Shown: piece after piece, positions 1 to 8,503 of the stretch
Position numbering within the stretch: the first letter of the stretch is position 1
Layout of the letters: every line of letters starts with the position of its first letter
Source: an uncultured Alphaproteobacteria bacterium
GTDB taxonomy: Bacteria > Pseudomonadota > Alphaproteobacteria > Rhodobacterales > Rhodobacteraceae
Reading direction: 5' to 3'
Assembly: GCA_913031285.1 (NCBI GenBank)
Contig: CAJWEI010000015.1
Span: 1-55,911, forward strand
Length of the DNA stretch: 55,911 bases
Program-made: the position numbers and the translations under genes
The notes under the pieces: generated by a model
The model's input: the letters and a program-made list of their open reading frames with translations, nothing else
Database searches by the model: none
What the model was told of the DNA's origin: nothing

Positions 1-33
1 TCCAAGATTACTCCTCTCAAAGGGGCTTAACTC

Positions 34-58
34 AAGTGCGATCATGCAAGACGCACTT
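34..58 (+). repeat. Hairpin in the leader of the sugar-binding protein gene
   Basis: Perfect 7-bp inverted repeat AAGTGCG (34-40) and CGCACTT (52-58) around an 11-nt loop, ending 12 nt before the ribosome-binding site of the next gene. No T-run follows, so it is more likely an intercistronic or 5' UTR hairpin than a terminator. What lies upstream is outside the window. Confidence 0.45.
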
Positions 59-80
59 AAATCATAATAGGGAGAAAACT

Positions 81-1316
81 ATGTTTCTTAAGACAATTAC
101 ATTTGCAGGGGCGTTCGCGCTTTTAGGTCAAACTGCAATGGCTGGTTGCGGTATTACAAGCGGTAGTATCAGCACTCTTTCTAACGATTTTCCTGCTATT
201 CAGGCAGTTACTAGTGAAATGCAAAAATGCGCTGGCGATGGTGTTTCTATCAAGTCCAATCTGAATAAGGATTTTAAGGATATAATGGTTGCAGCACTTA
301 CGGCCAATCCGTCTCAATATACGTCTGTTGTTGGCAACAATGGAGTATTAGTTACATTGATGAATAGTGGACTGGTTCGCCCGCTTGATGATCTGGTAGC
401 CAAGTATGGAGAGAATTTAAAGAAAAATCAGTTGATCACGGTCAATGGCAAAGTGATGGCGGTCGCATTTATGGCCAACGCGCAGCATTTATTTTCTCGT
501 TCTGACGTGCTTAAAAAAGCAGGGGTGGATGGGATACCTGAAACATATGAAGAAGTGCTTGCCGCTGCTGAAGCCATTCGCGCATCGGGGCTCATGGACT
601 ATCCAGTTGCATTGAATACTAAACCTGGGTGGAATTTAGGAGAAGAATTTATCAATATGTACATGGGTACGGGTGCTCCTTTGTTCAAACCTGGAAGTGC
701 TGAACTTTCGATTAATAACGATCACGGTGTTGCAACTTTAAACATGCTCAAGTCACTCGTTGCATATTCCAACCCTGATTTCCTAACATATGACTCCAAT
801 GCTACCCAAGCAGAGTGGGAAGCTGGTAATTTGGCGCTAGCAGCAATGTGGGGCTCACGCGGTGGTGCAATTTTGGACGGCGAAGGTTCAGAAGAGGGAG
901 TTTCGTCCAACACAGTGCTTAGCGCTGCACCAACATGGGGTAACAACGCGCGACCAGCATCTACTCTTTGGTGGGATGGAATAACTATCGCGACTAATGT
1001 TTCTGATGCGGATGCAGAGGCTACCTTTATGGTTCTGATGAAGAGCATGTCGTCTGATATGGTAAAGGCAAATAATGACGCAACTGTTTGGTTGATTGAT
1101 GGTTACAAGCCAAGTGCGTCCTCTGCTGGTGTTTCAGCAACTGCTGCTGGTGGTGCCGCACCGTACCCGATGCTGCCATTCATGGGAGCATTGCATACAG
1201 CTCTTGGAGGCGAAATTTCTGATTTCTTACAGGGATCTGAAAGCGCGGAGCAAGCTTTGTCCGATGTCGAAGCAGCCTATTCCACTGCCGCAAAAGAGCA
1301 GGGTTTTCTTAAGTAA
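81..1316 (+). CDS. ABC importer periplasmic sugar-binding protein (family 1 solute-binding)
   Basis: Periplasmic solute-binding protein that would capture a sugar or oligosaccharide and deliver it to the two permeases encoded just downstream. The start at ATG 81 is chosen because GGAGA lies 6-10 nt upstream and the protein then opens with a clean signal peptide (basic start, hydrophobic core, cleavage likely after AMA near residue 22). An upstream GTG at 36 lies within a hairpin and would only add a non-secretory extension. The mature protein has the size (411 aa precursor) and aromatic, Gly-rich pattern of family 1 sugar-binding proteins. Context (MalF/MalG-type permeases, LacI regulator) supports a carbohydrate substrate, but nothing in the sequence fixes which one. 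Confident in the class, not the ligand. Confidence 0.9.
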   Translation: MFLKTITFAGAFALLGQTAMAGCGITSGSISTLSNDFPAIQAVTSEMQKCAGDGVSIKSNLNKDFKDIMVAALTANPSQYTSVVGNNGVLVTLMNSGLVRPLDDLVAKYGENLKKNQLITVNGKVMAVAFMANAQHLFSRSDVLKKAGVDGIPETYEEVLAAAEAIRASGLMDYPVALNTKPGWNLGEEFINMYMGTGAPLFKPGSAELSINNDHGVATLNMLKSLVAYSNPDFLTYDSNATQAEWEAGNLALAAMWGSRGGAILDGEGSEEGVSSNTVLSAAPTWGNNARPASTLWWDGITIATNVSDADAEATFMVLMKSMSSDMVKANNDATVWLIDGYKPSASSAGVSATAAGGAAPYPMLPFMGALHTALGGEISDFLQGSESAEQALSDVEAAYSTAAKEQGFLK

Positions 1317-1324
1317 ACAATACC

Positions 1325-1365
1325 TGGAAGGAGGTTGCTAGCCTCCTTCCAATTGTTGAGTTTTT
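1325..1365 (+). terminator. Strong intercistronic hairpin between binding protein and permease genes
   Basis: A perfect 10-bp stem, TGGAAGGAGG (1325-1334) and CCTCCTTCCA (1342-1351), with a 7-nt loop, followed after 9 nt by TTTTT (1361-1365). It sits 8 nt after the binding-protein stop and just before the first permease. Such elements typically cause partial termination or protect the upstream mRNA, giving more binding protein than permease. That role is inferred; the hairpin is directly visible. Confidence 0.75.
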
Positions 1366-1376
1366 AGGCGCAATTT

Positions 1377-2408
1377 ATGAAAAACCGCACCTTCTTTTGG
1401 TTTATTTTACCATCAATGATCACGATGTTAGTGTTCATTGCCTTGCCGATTATCTCAGTTTTTGTGCAATCTTTGTACATTGAACACACGGCAGTTTTTA
1501 TTGAAGTAGAAAACTGTGGCCCTTTTGGCTGCACACAAGATGTCCAAGTTGATTTGGATGCAACAATGAAGCTGAAGGAAATGAAACCTCTCGGACAGTT
1601 TAACGGCTTTGGTACATATGTAAACCGAAACCACTTGGCTTTTGTTGAAATAGGGCAAGCTTGGCAATCGAGTGCTGGTTTAGGGGATTTTTTATATAAA
1701 TCGTTGAACTTACCTTTCTATCGAGCATTGGCCTTTACACTGACTTATACATTTGTTGTGACGCCGCTTGTATTGTTGTTCGGCTTTCTGATCGCATTAG
1801 GGGTGAATAGTCTCCCAAAACGTATCAAGGGACCAACAATCTTTGTGTCGCTTTTACCGATGATCGTAACCCCTTTGATCGGGTCGTTGGTTCTCTTTTG
1901 GATGATTGATGCCCAAGGTGTTCTCGGAGCCACCCTGCAGAAGGTTTTTGATGATCCCACTCTGTCGCTTAAGGCGTCCCCAGCGCTGACTTGGGTTATG
2001 TTAATGGTTTACGGGGTTTGGCACTCTGCTCCTTTTGCTTTTATTGTGCTTTATGCCGGTCTTCAAACCGTACCAGCGGAGACTATGGAAGCTGCGATGA
2101 TAGATGGTGCAACGCGCTGGGAGCGGACGCGCTATGTCGTGCTACCCCATTTGATGCCGCTTACGATTTTTATATCACTGATACAGCTTATGGATAATTT
2201 CCGCGTTTTTGAACCGATTGTCGGCTTTTCTGCACAAGCACATGCGACTTCACTGTCATGGATCATCTTTAACGATCTTGCGGGTAGCGAGGGACAGTTC
2301 TTTGGGTCAGCAGGGGCTACTTCTGTCATTACCATCATTGGTGTCAGCATTTTGCTAATCCCTGTCTTAATCCGCACTTGGCGCGATTTTAGTCGGAAAG
2401 TTGTTTGA
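1377..2408 (+). CDS. Sugar ABC transporter permease (MalF/UgpA type)
   Basis: Inner-membrane permease of the importer, 343 aa. It has an N-terminal transmembrane helix (about residues 5-30), then a periplasmic insert of about 80 residues with a short Cys-containing stretch (NCGPFGC) between helices 1 and 2, then the multi-helix core. The cytoplasmic EAA loop that contacts the ATPase is visible as EAAMIDGATRWERTRYVVLP around residue 240. The large first periplasmic loop is typical of the MalF-like partner. Its stop overlaps the start of the next permease (TGATG), indicating translational coupling. No ATP-binding subunit is encoded in the window, so the transporter must use one encoded upstream or elsewhere. 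Confidence 0.92.
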   Translation: MKNRTFFWFILPSMITMLVFIALPIISVFVQSLYIEHTAVFIEVENCGPFGCTQDVQVDLDATMKLKEMKPLGQFNGFGTYVNRNHLAFVEIGQAWQSSAGLGDFLYKSLNLPFYRALAFTLTYTFVVTPLVLLFGFLIALGVNSLPKRIKGPTIFVSLLPMIVTPLIGSLVLFWMIDAQGVLGATLQKVFDDPTLSLKASPALTWVMLMVYGVWHSAPFAFIVLYAGLQTVPAETMEAAMIDGATRWERTRYVVLPHLMPLTIFISLIQLMDNFRVFEPIVGFSAQAHATSLSWIIFNDLAGSEGQFFGSAGATSVITIIGVSILLIPVLIRTWRDFSRKVV

Positions 2409-3289
2409 TGTCTGATATTGTTAACCGTCGTTCACCCGTGTTTAATGCTGTAATTTGGAGCCTTGTCTTGGGCTGGATCTTTGTTGCTGGTTTTCCATTT
2501 GTTTGGACGCTTTGGGGATCTTTCAAAGTCCAAGGTGATTTTTTCTCAAAAGCGGATTGGACCAACGCGATTTTTGGAATCCGTACTCAGATTGAGACAG
2601 GTACGCCTTTTACGGGAGCCGGATATTTTGGGGCATGGGTCACGAACGAATTCTGGGTTTCTGTTGTAAATACAGGCATCATAGTAGGATCTGTCGTTGT
2701 CATATCTCTGACACTTGGGACGCTTGGCGGCTATGCCCTTGCACGGTCGGGTAAGAAATATGCTTTCTATCTTTTGATGCTTGCGCTGGTTTTTCGGGCT
2801 ATGCCGCATATTACGTTAGTGTCAGGATATTTACTGCCGTTTTTTGAATGGAACCTTTGGGGGCACCTACCGACAGCGATTATTGTGATGGTAGCAATCA
2901 ACCAGCCGTTTACGCTCTGGATGTTACATAGTTTCTTTCTCAATATCCCTAAAGATTTGGATGAAAGTGCAATGGTCGACGGGTGTACTCGTTTTCAAGC
3001 TTTCAGACGAGTGATTGTGCCAGTCATGTGGCCGGGCGTCATTACCACAGGTCTCTTTTCCTTCTTGCTCGCCTACAATGATTTTACTGTGACTGCGACA
3101 TTGCTGAGCCAAGCTAATCAAACCATGGTTCCAAAAATTGCCAGTTTTCTTGGGACGACTCAGACAGAGGGAAATGTGATGTTCGCTGTTGCGGCCGTTG
3201 TTTCGGCCACTGCACCCCTGTTTGCTTTAATTATGGTTTTTCAGCGTCAAATTGTCAGCGGTTTAACTGCCGGAGCTGTGAAAGGTTAG
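2408..3289 (+). CDS. Sugar ABC transporter permease (MalG/UgpE type)
   Basis: Second inner-membrane permease, 293 aa from ATG 2408. That start is preferred over an adjacent TTG at 2405 because it makes the usual TGATG coupling with the preceding stop. About six hydrophobic helices; a long loop between helices 1 and 2; EAA loop visible as DESAMVDGCTRFQAFRRVIVP near residue 185. It should form the heterodimeric pore with the preceding permease and receive substrate from the binding protein encoded at 81-1316. The last gene of the transporter run in view; the next gene, a LacI-type regulator, is 138 nt away on the same strand. Confidence 0.92.
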   Translation: MSDIVNRRSPVFNAVIWSLVLGWIFVAGFPFVWTLWGSFKVQGDFFSKADWTNAIFGIRTQIETGTPFTGAGYFGAWVTNEFWVSVVNTGIIVGSVVVISLTLGTLGGYALARSGKKYAFYLLMLALVFRAMPHITLVSGYLLPFFEWNLWGHLPTAIIVMVAINQPFTLWMLHSFFLNIPKDLDESAMVDGCTRFQAFRRVIVPVMWPGVITTGLFSFLLAYNDFTVTATLLSQANQTMVPKIASFLGTTQTEGNVMFAVAAVVSATAPLFALIMVFQRQIVSGLTAGAVKG

Positions 3290-3319
3290 GCGAATGTTAA
3301 GTGATTTATCTGATTGGTT

Positions 3320-3331
3320 TAAAACGTTACA
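3320..3331. promoter_or_regulatory. Possible LacI-family operator upstream of the regulator gene
   Basis: TAAAAC|GTTACA is an imperfect palindrome with the central CG typical of LacI-family operators (4 of 6 arm positions symmetric). It lies about 100 nt before the regulator start, in the gap after the permease. This would fit autoregulation, but it is a weak match seen only by eye. Confidence 0.25.
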
Positions 3332-3427
3332 CCTTAGGTTCATCGGCTTCTTAGATGTGACGTGTGCTCATGTAGATTTTCCATGGGATGCGGCATATGC
3401 TTGTAACAGAGACCAAATTTTGAGCTG

Positions 3428-4441
3428 ATGTCACAGACCAAGATAACATCCGCCGAAGTGGCGCTCCGTGCTGGTGTCAGTAGGTCCGCCGTGTCACGGG
3501 TGTTTACTGTGGGCGCATCGGCTTCTAAGCGGACCGTTGAAAAAGTACGTCTTGCTGCTCAAGAGTTGGGGTACAGACCAAACATTCTTGCGCGGGCCAT
3601 GGTATCGGGTCGCAGCCGTATGATTGGTCTTGTTGTGGCCTATCTGGACAATCAGTTTTATCCTGAAACACTTGAAAAAATGTCAAATGCTTTGCAAGAA
3701 AAAGGATATCATGTTTTGATTTTTATGGCGGGTAAAGACAGTCAGAGCATTGATGGAGTGATCGAGGAAATTCTTGATTACCAAGTGGATGGTATAATTG
3801 CGGCCTCAGTCGCCCTTTCATCTGATCTTTCTGAAAGGTGTCGGGCTGTGGGAGTTCCAATGGTTCTTTTTAATAGAGATCAAGACGATCTTTTGATTTC
3901 GTCGGTTACTTCTGATAATATCACCGGTGGGCGCAAAGTCGCAGAACTTTTCCTTGCATCTGGGCACAAAAAAATTGGTTATATAGCTGGTTGGGAAGGG
4001 GCTTCTACTCAGCGTGATCGTGAAGCCGGCTTTGTAGGTCGTTTGTCAGAAGCCGGACTTGTCCTTTATGCGCGCGAAGTAGGTAATTTTCGTATGGATA
4101 CAGCCCGGGAGGCAGCTGTGAAAATGTTTTCCAAGGATCCTCCAGATGCAGTCTTTGTGGCGAATGACCATATGGCCATCGCAGTAATGGATACTCTGCG
4201 ACACGAGCTTGGAATAAAAGTTCCTGAAGATGTTTCTGTGGTCGGCTATGACGACGTGCCAGCAATTGCGTGGCCTGCTTATGATCTTACGACGGTACGG
4301 CAGCGTTCTAATGAAATGGTGGCAGAAACTGTAAGCATTCTTTTATCTGAGATCGAGGAAGATGACGTAAAACCTCGCAAAGTGAAAATTGATGGGCCAC
4401 TTATTTTGCGTAGCTCCGCACAAATTCCTAATGCTGGGTAA
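3428..4441 (+). CDS. LacI-family transcriptional regulator
   Basis: DNA-binding repressor or activator, 337 aa, the usual family length. Residues 5-55 form the LacI headpiece (SAEVALRAGVSRSAVSRVF is the helix-turn-helix, followed by the hinge region GYRPNILARAM). The rest is a periplasmic-binding-protein-like effector domain, ending with the conserved region DVSVVGYDDVPAIAW and the segment LTTVRQ. Start ATG 3428 places the helix-turn-helix at the N-terminus, as in the family. Being on the same strand as, and next to, the sugar importer, it probably controls that importer in response to its substrate; the ligand cannot be read from the sequence. Confidence 0.92.
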   Translation: MSQTKITSAEVALRAGVSRSAVSRVFTVGASASKRTVEKVRLAAQELGYRPNILARAMVSGRSRMIGLVVAYLDNQFYPETLEKMSNALQEKGYHVLIFMAGKDSQSIDGVIEEILDYQVDGIIAASVALSSDLSERCRAVGVPMVLFNRDQDDLLISSVTSDNITGGRKVAELFLASGHKKIGYIAGWEGASTQRDREAGFVGRLSEAGLVLYAREVGNFRMDTAREAAVKMFSKDPPDAVFVANDHMAIAVMDTLRHELGIKVPEDVSVVGYDDVPAIAWPAYDLTTVRQRSNEMVAETVSILLSEIEEDDVKPRKVKIDGPLILRSSAQIPNAG

Positions 4442-5144
4442 TTAGAGTAGAACTTTGAGTACCCATATGTTCTGACCTTGCATGATTGGGTGAATTCGCT
4501 CTGATATCGTTAAAAAGTTAACTAAATATTTTTAGTGATTAGCAGAAGTTTTCTCGCGGCCCAACGCTCCGAGCATGACGTATTGTAGTTTTAATTAGGT
4601 TCATCGTAAAATTTGGTGCTAGACGGCATCAGTAATATCTCCGTTATGTTGGCGTTTGTTATTTATACCCGATCTTACCACTTTTCATCGGACAATTTTA
4701 TGGCGGTCGGTAAGCAGGCTCGATTTGGGGTAGTTTGAACCGGCAATTATACGACCATAAGGGGCCACGAATGTTCATCATTCGTAAGCTACCCGGATTA
4801 TTTACTATAATTTGTTGCGCTGACTGCAAGAGTTGCACAGACTGACATTAAAAGGTTAGTACGATACGTTGGAGGTGTCCATGGATGAAATTAATATGTT
4901 GTAACTTGTCAACACGGAGCTGCGAATTTGGATTTTACACCTTTTAATTCTAAACATTTTCAAGTGTGCTCGACTCCGGCTCCCAAAATACGTTCTGAGA
5001 AAACGATAACTATCCCTTTGTCACATTAATGAAAATGCCTAACTGGCTTTTCTGTCAGAAAGGAATTTAAGATGTAATCGTTAAACAAATATAATTCTCA
5101 TTTTAGGCACTTTAAGCATATACTGCAATAAAGCTATTTCCGCA
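4442..5144. other. 703-base gap without an intact gene; one interrupted short frame
   Basis: AT-rich gap between the regulator and the convergent flavin dehydrogenase. The only structured item I see is at 4871-5009: a perfect Shine-Dalgarno (GGAGGT, 4871-4876), ATG at 4881, seven codons, a TAA at 4902-4904, then the same frame stays open for 34 more codons to TAA 5007-5009. It could be a leader peptide or the stub of a decayed small gene. No tRNA, terminator or recognisable homology was seen in the rest. Confidence 0.4.
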
Positions 5145-6563
5145 TTAGGCCCTACGCAAGACGGCACCAGGGTTCATGATGCCTTTGGGGTCCAGGGCGG
5201 ATTTTATGGCCCGCATTGTTTTAAGTTTGACAGGATCTGCGTAGCGTTCAAGATCAGCAACTTTCAAACGGCCAACGCCGTGCTCTGCACTAACTGAGCC
5301 ACCCATCTCATGGACTAAGTCATGCAGCGACAGTTTTACCTTATTGCGTTCTTCCAAATGATCCTGTTGCGTTTTTCCAGGCATGGGGAAAACGTTATAA
5401 TGCAGGTTGCCATCGCCAAGATGACCAAAACAATTTATCCGGAATGGACCAATCGTTTCCATAACATTATTTGCACGTATGATGAACTCAGGGACAGCGG
5501 ATAATGGCAGAGAAATATCATGGCTTGAAATTGACCCAATCAATCTGTTGGCCTCTGGAATATGTTCCCTAACGGACCAGAACTCCTGCCTTTGTCCTTC
5601 CGATTGCGCGATAAGCCCATCGCTTAGCAAGCCTTGGCCTAAGGCGGTCGTAAAAATATTCTCCAGAGCGGCTTGGCCATCGACGTTTGCTCCCAAACCT
5701 AGCTCCACCAGTACTGTCCATTCTGGCGGTTGGACGAATGGTTGGCGGACATTGGGGAGTTTTTCGCTCAGAAAGTTAAACCCCTGCTGGTGAATAAGTT
5801 CAAAGGCACTTACAGCCTCTCCAACTTCGGTCCTTAAGAGTGACAAGAGTTTAAGTGCGGCATTTGGTGATGCAACAGCGAAAACTGCCGTACCATATGA
5901 GTTTGGTTTGGGATAAAGCTTCAATGCAGCAGCTGTAATGATACCTAGGGTGCCTTCTGATCCTATCAAAAGATTTCTTAGGTCGTATCCAGTGTTGTCT
6001 TTGCGCAAACGACTGAGGCCATTCCAAATCGATCCATCTGGCAACACAGCCTCTAGTCCAATACATAAATCACGTGTATTTCCATATCTGAGTACATTTA
6101 TACCGCCTGCATTTGTGGCTAGATTTCCTCCAATTCGGGCCGAACCTTCTGCTGCTAGCGACAATGGAAAAAGGCGGTCTACGTCTTTTGCTGCACTCTG
6201 AACATTGGCGAGAATGGTCCCTGCCTCTGCTACCAGTACGTTTTCAGAGGGGAATACCTCACGAATTTGCGACATTTGCTCGACTGATATGATCAGTGGT
6301 GCAGGCCCTTCTGGAGAAATCTGACCGCCTACAAGGCCTGTACCACCGCCATAGGGCACGATGCAAACTGACGCTTCACTGGCCGCCTTGACGAGCTCGC
6401 TTACATGCTGTGTTGTTTCAGGAAGCGCTAGCACGCCTCCTTGACCTGCCCATCGGGCGCGTGGCTCTTCGAGATATCTTGGCTCAACAGACTTGAAAAT
6501 CCGATCTGGGAGAGCCGGAGATAAGCTTTTTTTAAACTCTTGGTCGGCAGGTTGCAGGTTCAT
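5145..6563 (-). CDS. FAD-binding 2-hydroxyacid dehydrogenase (GlcD / D-2-hydroxyglutarate dehydrogenase type)
   Basis: Flavoenzyme oxidising a D-2-hydroxyacid (D-lactate, glycolate or D-2-hydroxyglutarate) to the 2-oxoacid, passing electrons to a carrier. The N-terminal half is a PCMH-type FAD-binding domain with VPYGGGTGLVGG (about residues 68-80) and SARIGGNLATNAGG. The C-terminal half has the FAD-oxidase cap with the metal-site region GHLGDGNLHYN and the closing motif SAEHGVGRLK. ATG 6563 is preferred over a GTG/ATG-type extension at 6605 because the family begins close to this point; the ribosome site is weak either way. Product is 472 aa, normal for the family. It ends the minus-strand run that starts with SURF1. 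The precise substrate is not decidable. Confidence 0.88.
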   Translation of the reverse strand: MNLQPADQEFKKSLSPALPDRIFKSVEPRYLEEPRARWAGQGGVLALPETTQHVSELVKAASEASVCIVPYGGGTGLVGGQISPEGPAPLIISVEQMSQIREVFPSENVLVAEAGTILANVQSAAKDVDRLFPLSLAAEGSARIGGNLATNAGGINVLRYGNTRDLCIGLEAVLPDGSIWNGLSRLRKDNTGYDLRNLLIGSEGTLGIITAAALKLYPKPNSYGTAVFAVASPNAALKLLSLLRTEVGEAVSAFELIHQQGFNFLSEKLPNVRQPFVQPPEWTVLVELGLGANVDGQAALENIFTTALGQGLLSDGLIAQSEGQRQEFWSVREHIPEANRLIGSISSHDISLPLSAVPEFIIRANNVMETIGPFRINCFGHLGDGNLHYNVFPMPGKTQQDHLEERNKVKLSLHDLVHEMGGSVSAEHGVGRLKVADLERYADPVKLKTMRAIKSALDPKGIMNPGAVLRRA

Positions 6564-6653
6564 TATATTATTTCCATTAATCTGTATAAAGCGGATGAGT
6601 GGCAAGCTTAAGCACTTTTAAACAGTCCAGTATATAGAACTTTTGTTGGATGG

Positions 6654-7238
6654 TTAACCAATGTCGGTTTTTCCGCGTCGGTCGTTACGCAATAATGCAT
6701 AAAGGACATGCGTGCGCCAGCGACCATTGATCTGAATATAGGCTTGTGCGACGCCTTCATATTTGAAGCCCGATTTCTCAAGTACGCCGCGTGATGCAAC
6801 ATTTTCGGGTAAACAGGCACTTTCAATACGACTTAAATCGAGATTGCTAAACGCGTATTTGACCATTCCTAAAATAGCCTCGCTCATAAATCCTTGGCGT
6901 GCATATTTCTGACCCGTCCAATACCCGAGCGTTCCGACCTGGGAGGGGCCACGGCGTATATTATCGAGTGTGATTGCTCCCAAAAGTGCATTGTTGGACT
7001 TATGAAGCAACATCATGGGATAAGCTAAACCCTCATTAATAGATTTTTGCGACCAATAAACCCGATGAGAAAAAGCTTTGCGCGTCAAATGATCTTTGGC
7101 CCATGTAGGATCCCAAGGTTTTAAAAACTCTTGGCTTTCGTAGCGAAGTTGTGCCCAAGTCGGAAAGTCGCTTTGCGAGGGTGCGCGTAAGATTAAACGC
7201 TCAGTTTCAATTCTGACCTTACGCTTAAACAAAAACAT
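6654..7238 (-). CDS. GNAT-family N-acetyltransferase (RimJ/RimL-like)
   Basis: 194-aa acetyltransferase using acetyl-CoA, probably to acetylate a protein N-terminus or small amine. The start of the fold is typical of RimJ-like proteins (ETERLILRAPSQSDF). The acetyl-CoA pyrophosphate loop is visible as KYARQGFMSEA, and the end of the fold as ENVASRGVLEKSGF followed by a substrate-side strand. The ATG overlaps the stop of the upstream M16 peptidase gene by one base (TGATG), so the two are translationally coupled. The position between a zinc protease and a flavin dehydrogenase is a conserved arrangement in roseobacters, but the substrate is unknown. Confidence 0.88.
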   Translation of the reverse strand: MFLFKRKVRIETERLILRAPSQSDFPTWAQLRYESQEFLKPWDPTWAKDHLTRKAFSHRVYWSQKSINEGLAYPMMLLHKSNNALLGAITLDNIRRGPSQVGTLGYWTGQKYARQGFMSEAILGMVKYAFSNLDLSRIESACLPENVASRGVLEKSGFKYEGVAQAYIQINGRWRTHVLYALLRNDRRGKTDIG

Positions 7239-8503
7239 CAGGCTGCACGGCGCGCTTTCAGATCAGCCAATGAGGGCGCCTTTTCTACAGGGCCATAAAG
7301 TGCCATAGCTGAAGACACCGAAGATGCTGCGTGTTCAGCAAACTGGCGCAGTTTTTCAATTGAAACATTCTCAATTTTCGCAACAGTCTCTTCAATCAAA
7401 GGTACGTGACCCCAGATCTGGATCATACGGGCTAAGCGTTCAGCCCGATTTGACGCGCTTTCAAGCCCCATAAGCATCCCAGCTTTCATTTGCGCGCGGG
7501 CCCGGTCAAGTTCAACTTGCGACATATCTTCAGCCGCACGACTGAGTTCGTCAAATGTGAGTTCCATAAGTTGGGGCAACTGTTCGCTGTTCGTACCAGC
7601 ATAAATTGTCATCATGCCGGTATCGCTAAAAGCTCCTACTTGAGCAAAAATTGTATAGCATAACCCATGGTTTTCACGAATTTCCTGAAATAGCCGTGAC
7701 GACATTCCCCCGCCAAGGGCAATGGAATAAATCTGTGCTGTGTAGATGTCATCATGAAGATAGCTAGGGCTCTCAAAAGCAAGTGCCAGATGTGCCTGTT
7801 CAAGATCTTTTTGTTTTCTGAACTCACCACTTTGAAAGCGTGCAGTCGAGAATCTTTCTCCGTTATGTGCATTTGGTAAAGTTCCAAATGTATTTTCGGC
7901 GAATTTTAAGATTGCGTCATGATCAACTGCACCCGCTCCTGAAAGTATCATACGGTCGGGACGATAGTGTTCCTTTATAAATGCAATCAGATTGTCTCGA
8001 TCAAAACCAGAAACCTGTTCCGTTGGCCCCAAAATACTGCGTCCAATAGACTGATCTGGATAGGCTGTCTCTTGAAGCCAATCAAAAATCACATCATCTG
8101 GCGTGTCCAGAGCTTGCCCGATTTCCTGTAGAATAACGCCACGCTCAATTTCGATTTCTTTCACTTCAAAAACTGAATTCTGAAGTATATCAAAAAGCAG
8201 ATTTAGCGACAGTCCAACGTCATTTTTCAGGACACGTGTATAATAAGCGGTCACCTCTCGAGATGTGTATGCATTTATATAACCACCAACGTCTTCGATC
8301 ATTTCAGCAATTTCAACAGCCGAGCGCGAAGCCGTACCTTTAAAGGCCATATGCTCGAGAAAGTGGGCTATACCATTTTGATCACGGCGCTCATGGCGCC
8401 CACCAGCTTTCACCCAAATTCCAACCGAAGCTGATTGCAGGCCTGGCATATGTTCGGTGACAATCTGAAAGCCGTTTGATAGGGTATGATGCTGGACACT
8501 CAC
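7238..8503 (-). CDS. M16-family zinc metallopeptidase (processing-peptidase-like)
   Basis: 421-aa zinc protease of the pitrilysin/insulinase family, bacterial relative of the mitochondrial processing peptidase beta subunit. The inverted zinc motif HxxEH is intact (H47, E50, H51 in AHFLEHMAFKGT), and the distal glutamate region follows about 75 residues later (EIEIERGVILQEI). The C-terminal M16 domain carries the Gly-rich segment YSIALGGGMSSRLFQEIRE, important for substrate binding. It starts with GTG, overlapping the stop of thrC (GTGA), so it is coupled to threonine synthase. Likely a cytoplasmic or periplasmic peptide-degrading enzyme; no signal peptide is evident. Confidence 0.92.
   Translation of the reverse strand: MSVQHHTLSNGFQIVTEHMPGLQSASVGIWVKAGGRHERRDQNGIAHFLEHMAFKGTASRSAVEIAEMIEDVGGYINAYTSREVTAYYTRVLKNDVGLSLNLLFDILQNSVFEVKEIEIERGVILQEIGQALDTPDDVIFDWLQETAYPDQSIGRSILGPTEQVSGFDRDNLIAFIKEHYRPDRMILSGAGAVDHDAILKFAENTFGTLPNAHNGERFSTARFQSGEFRKQKDLEQAHLALAFESPSYLHDDIYTAQIYSIALGGGMSSRLFQEIRENHGLCYTIFAQVGAFSDTGMMTIYAGTNSEQLPQLMELTFDELSRAAEDMSQVELDRARAQMKAGMLMGLESASNRAERLARMIQIWGHVPLIEETVAKIENVSIEKLRQFAEHAASSVSSAMALYGPVEKAPSLADLKARRAA

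Noticed and set aside
4967-4985. GCTCGACTCCGGCTCCCA resembles the 3' end of a tRNA
   Set aside because: The flanking bases cannot form a T-stem and there is no acceptor or anticodon arm upstream.
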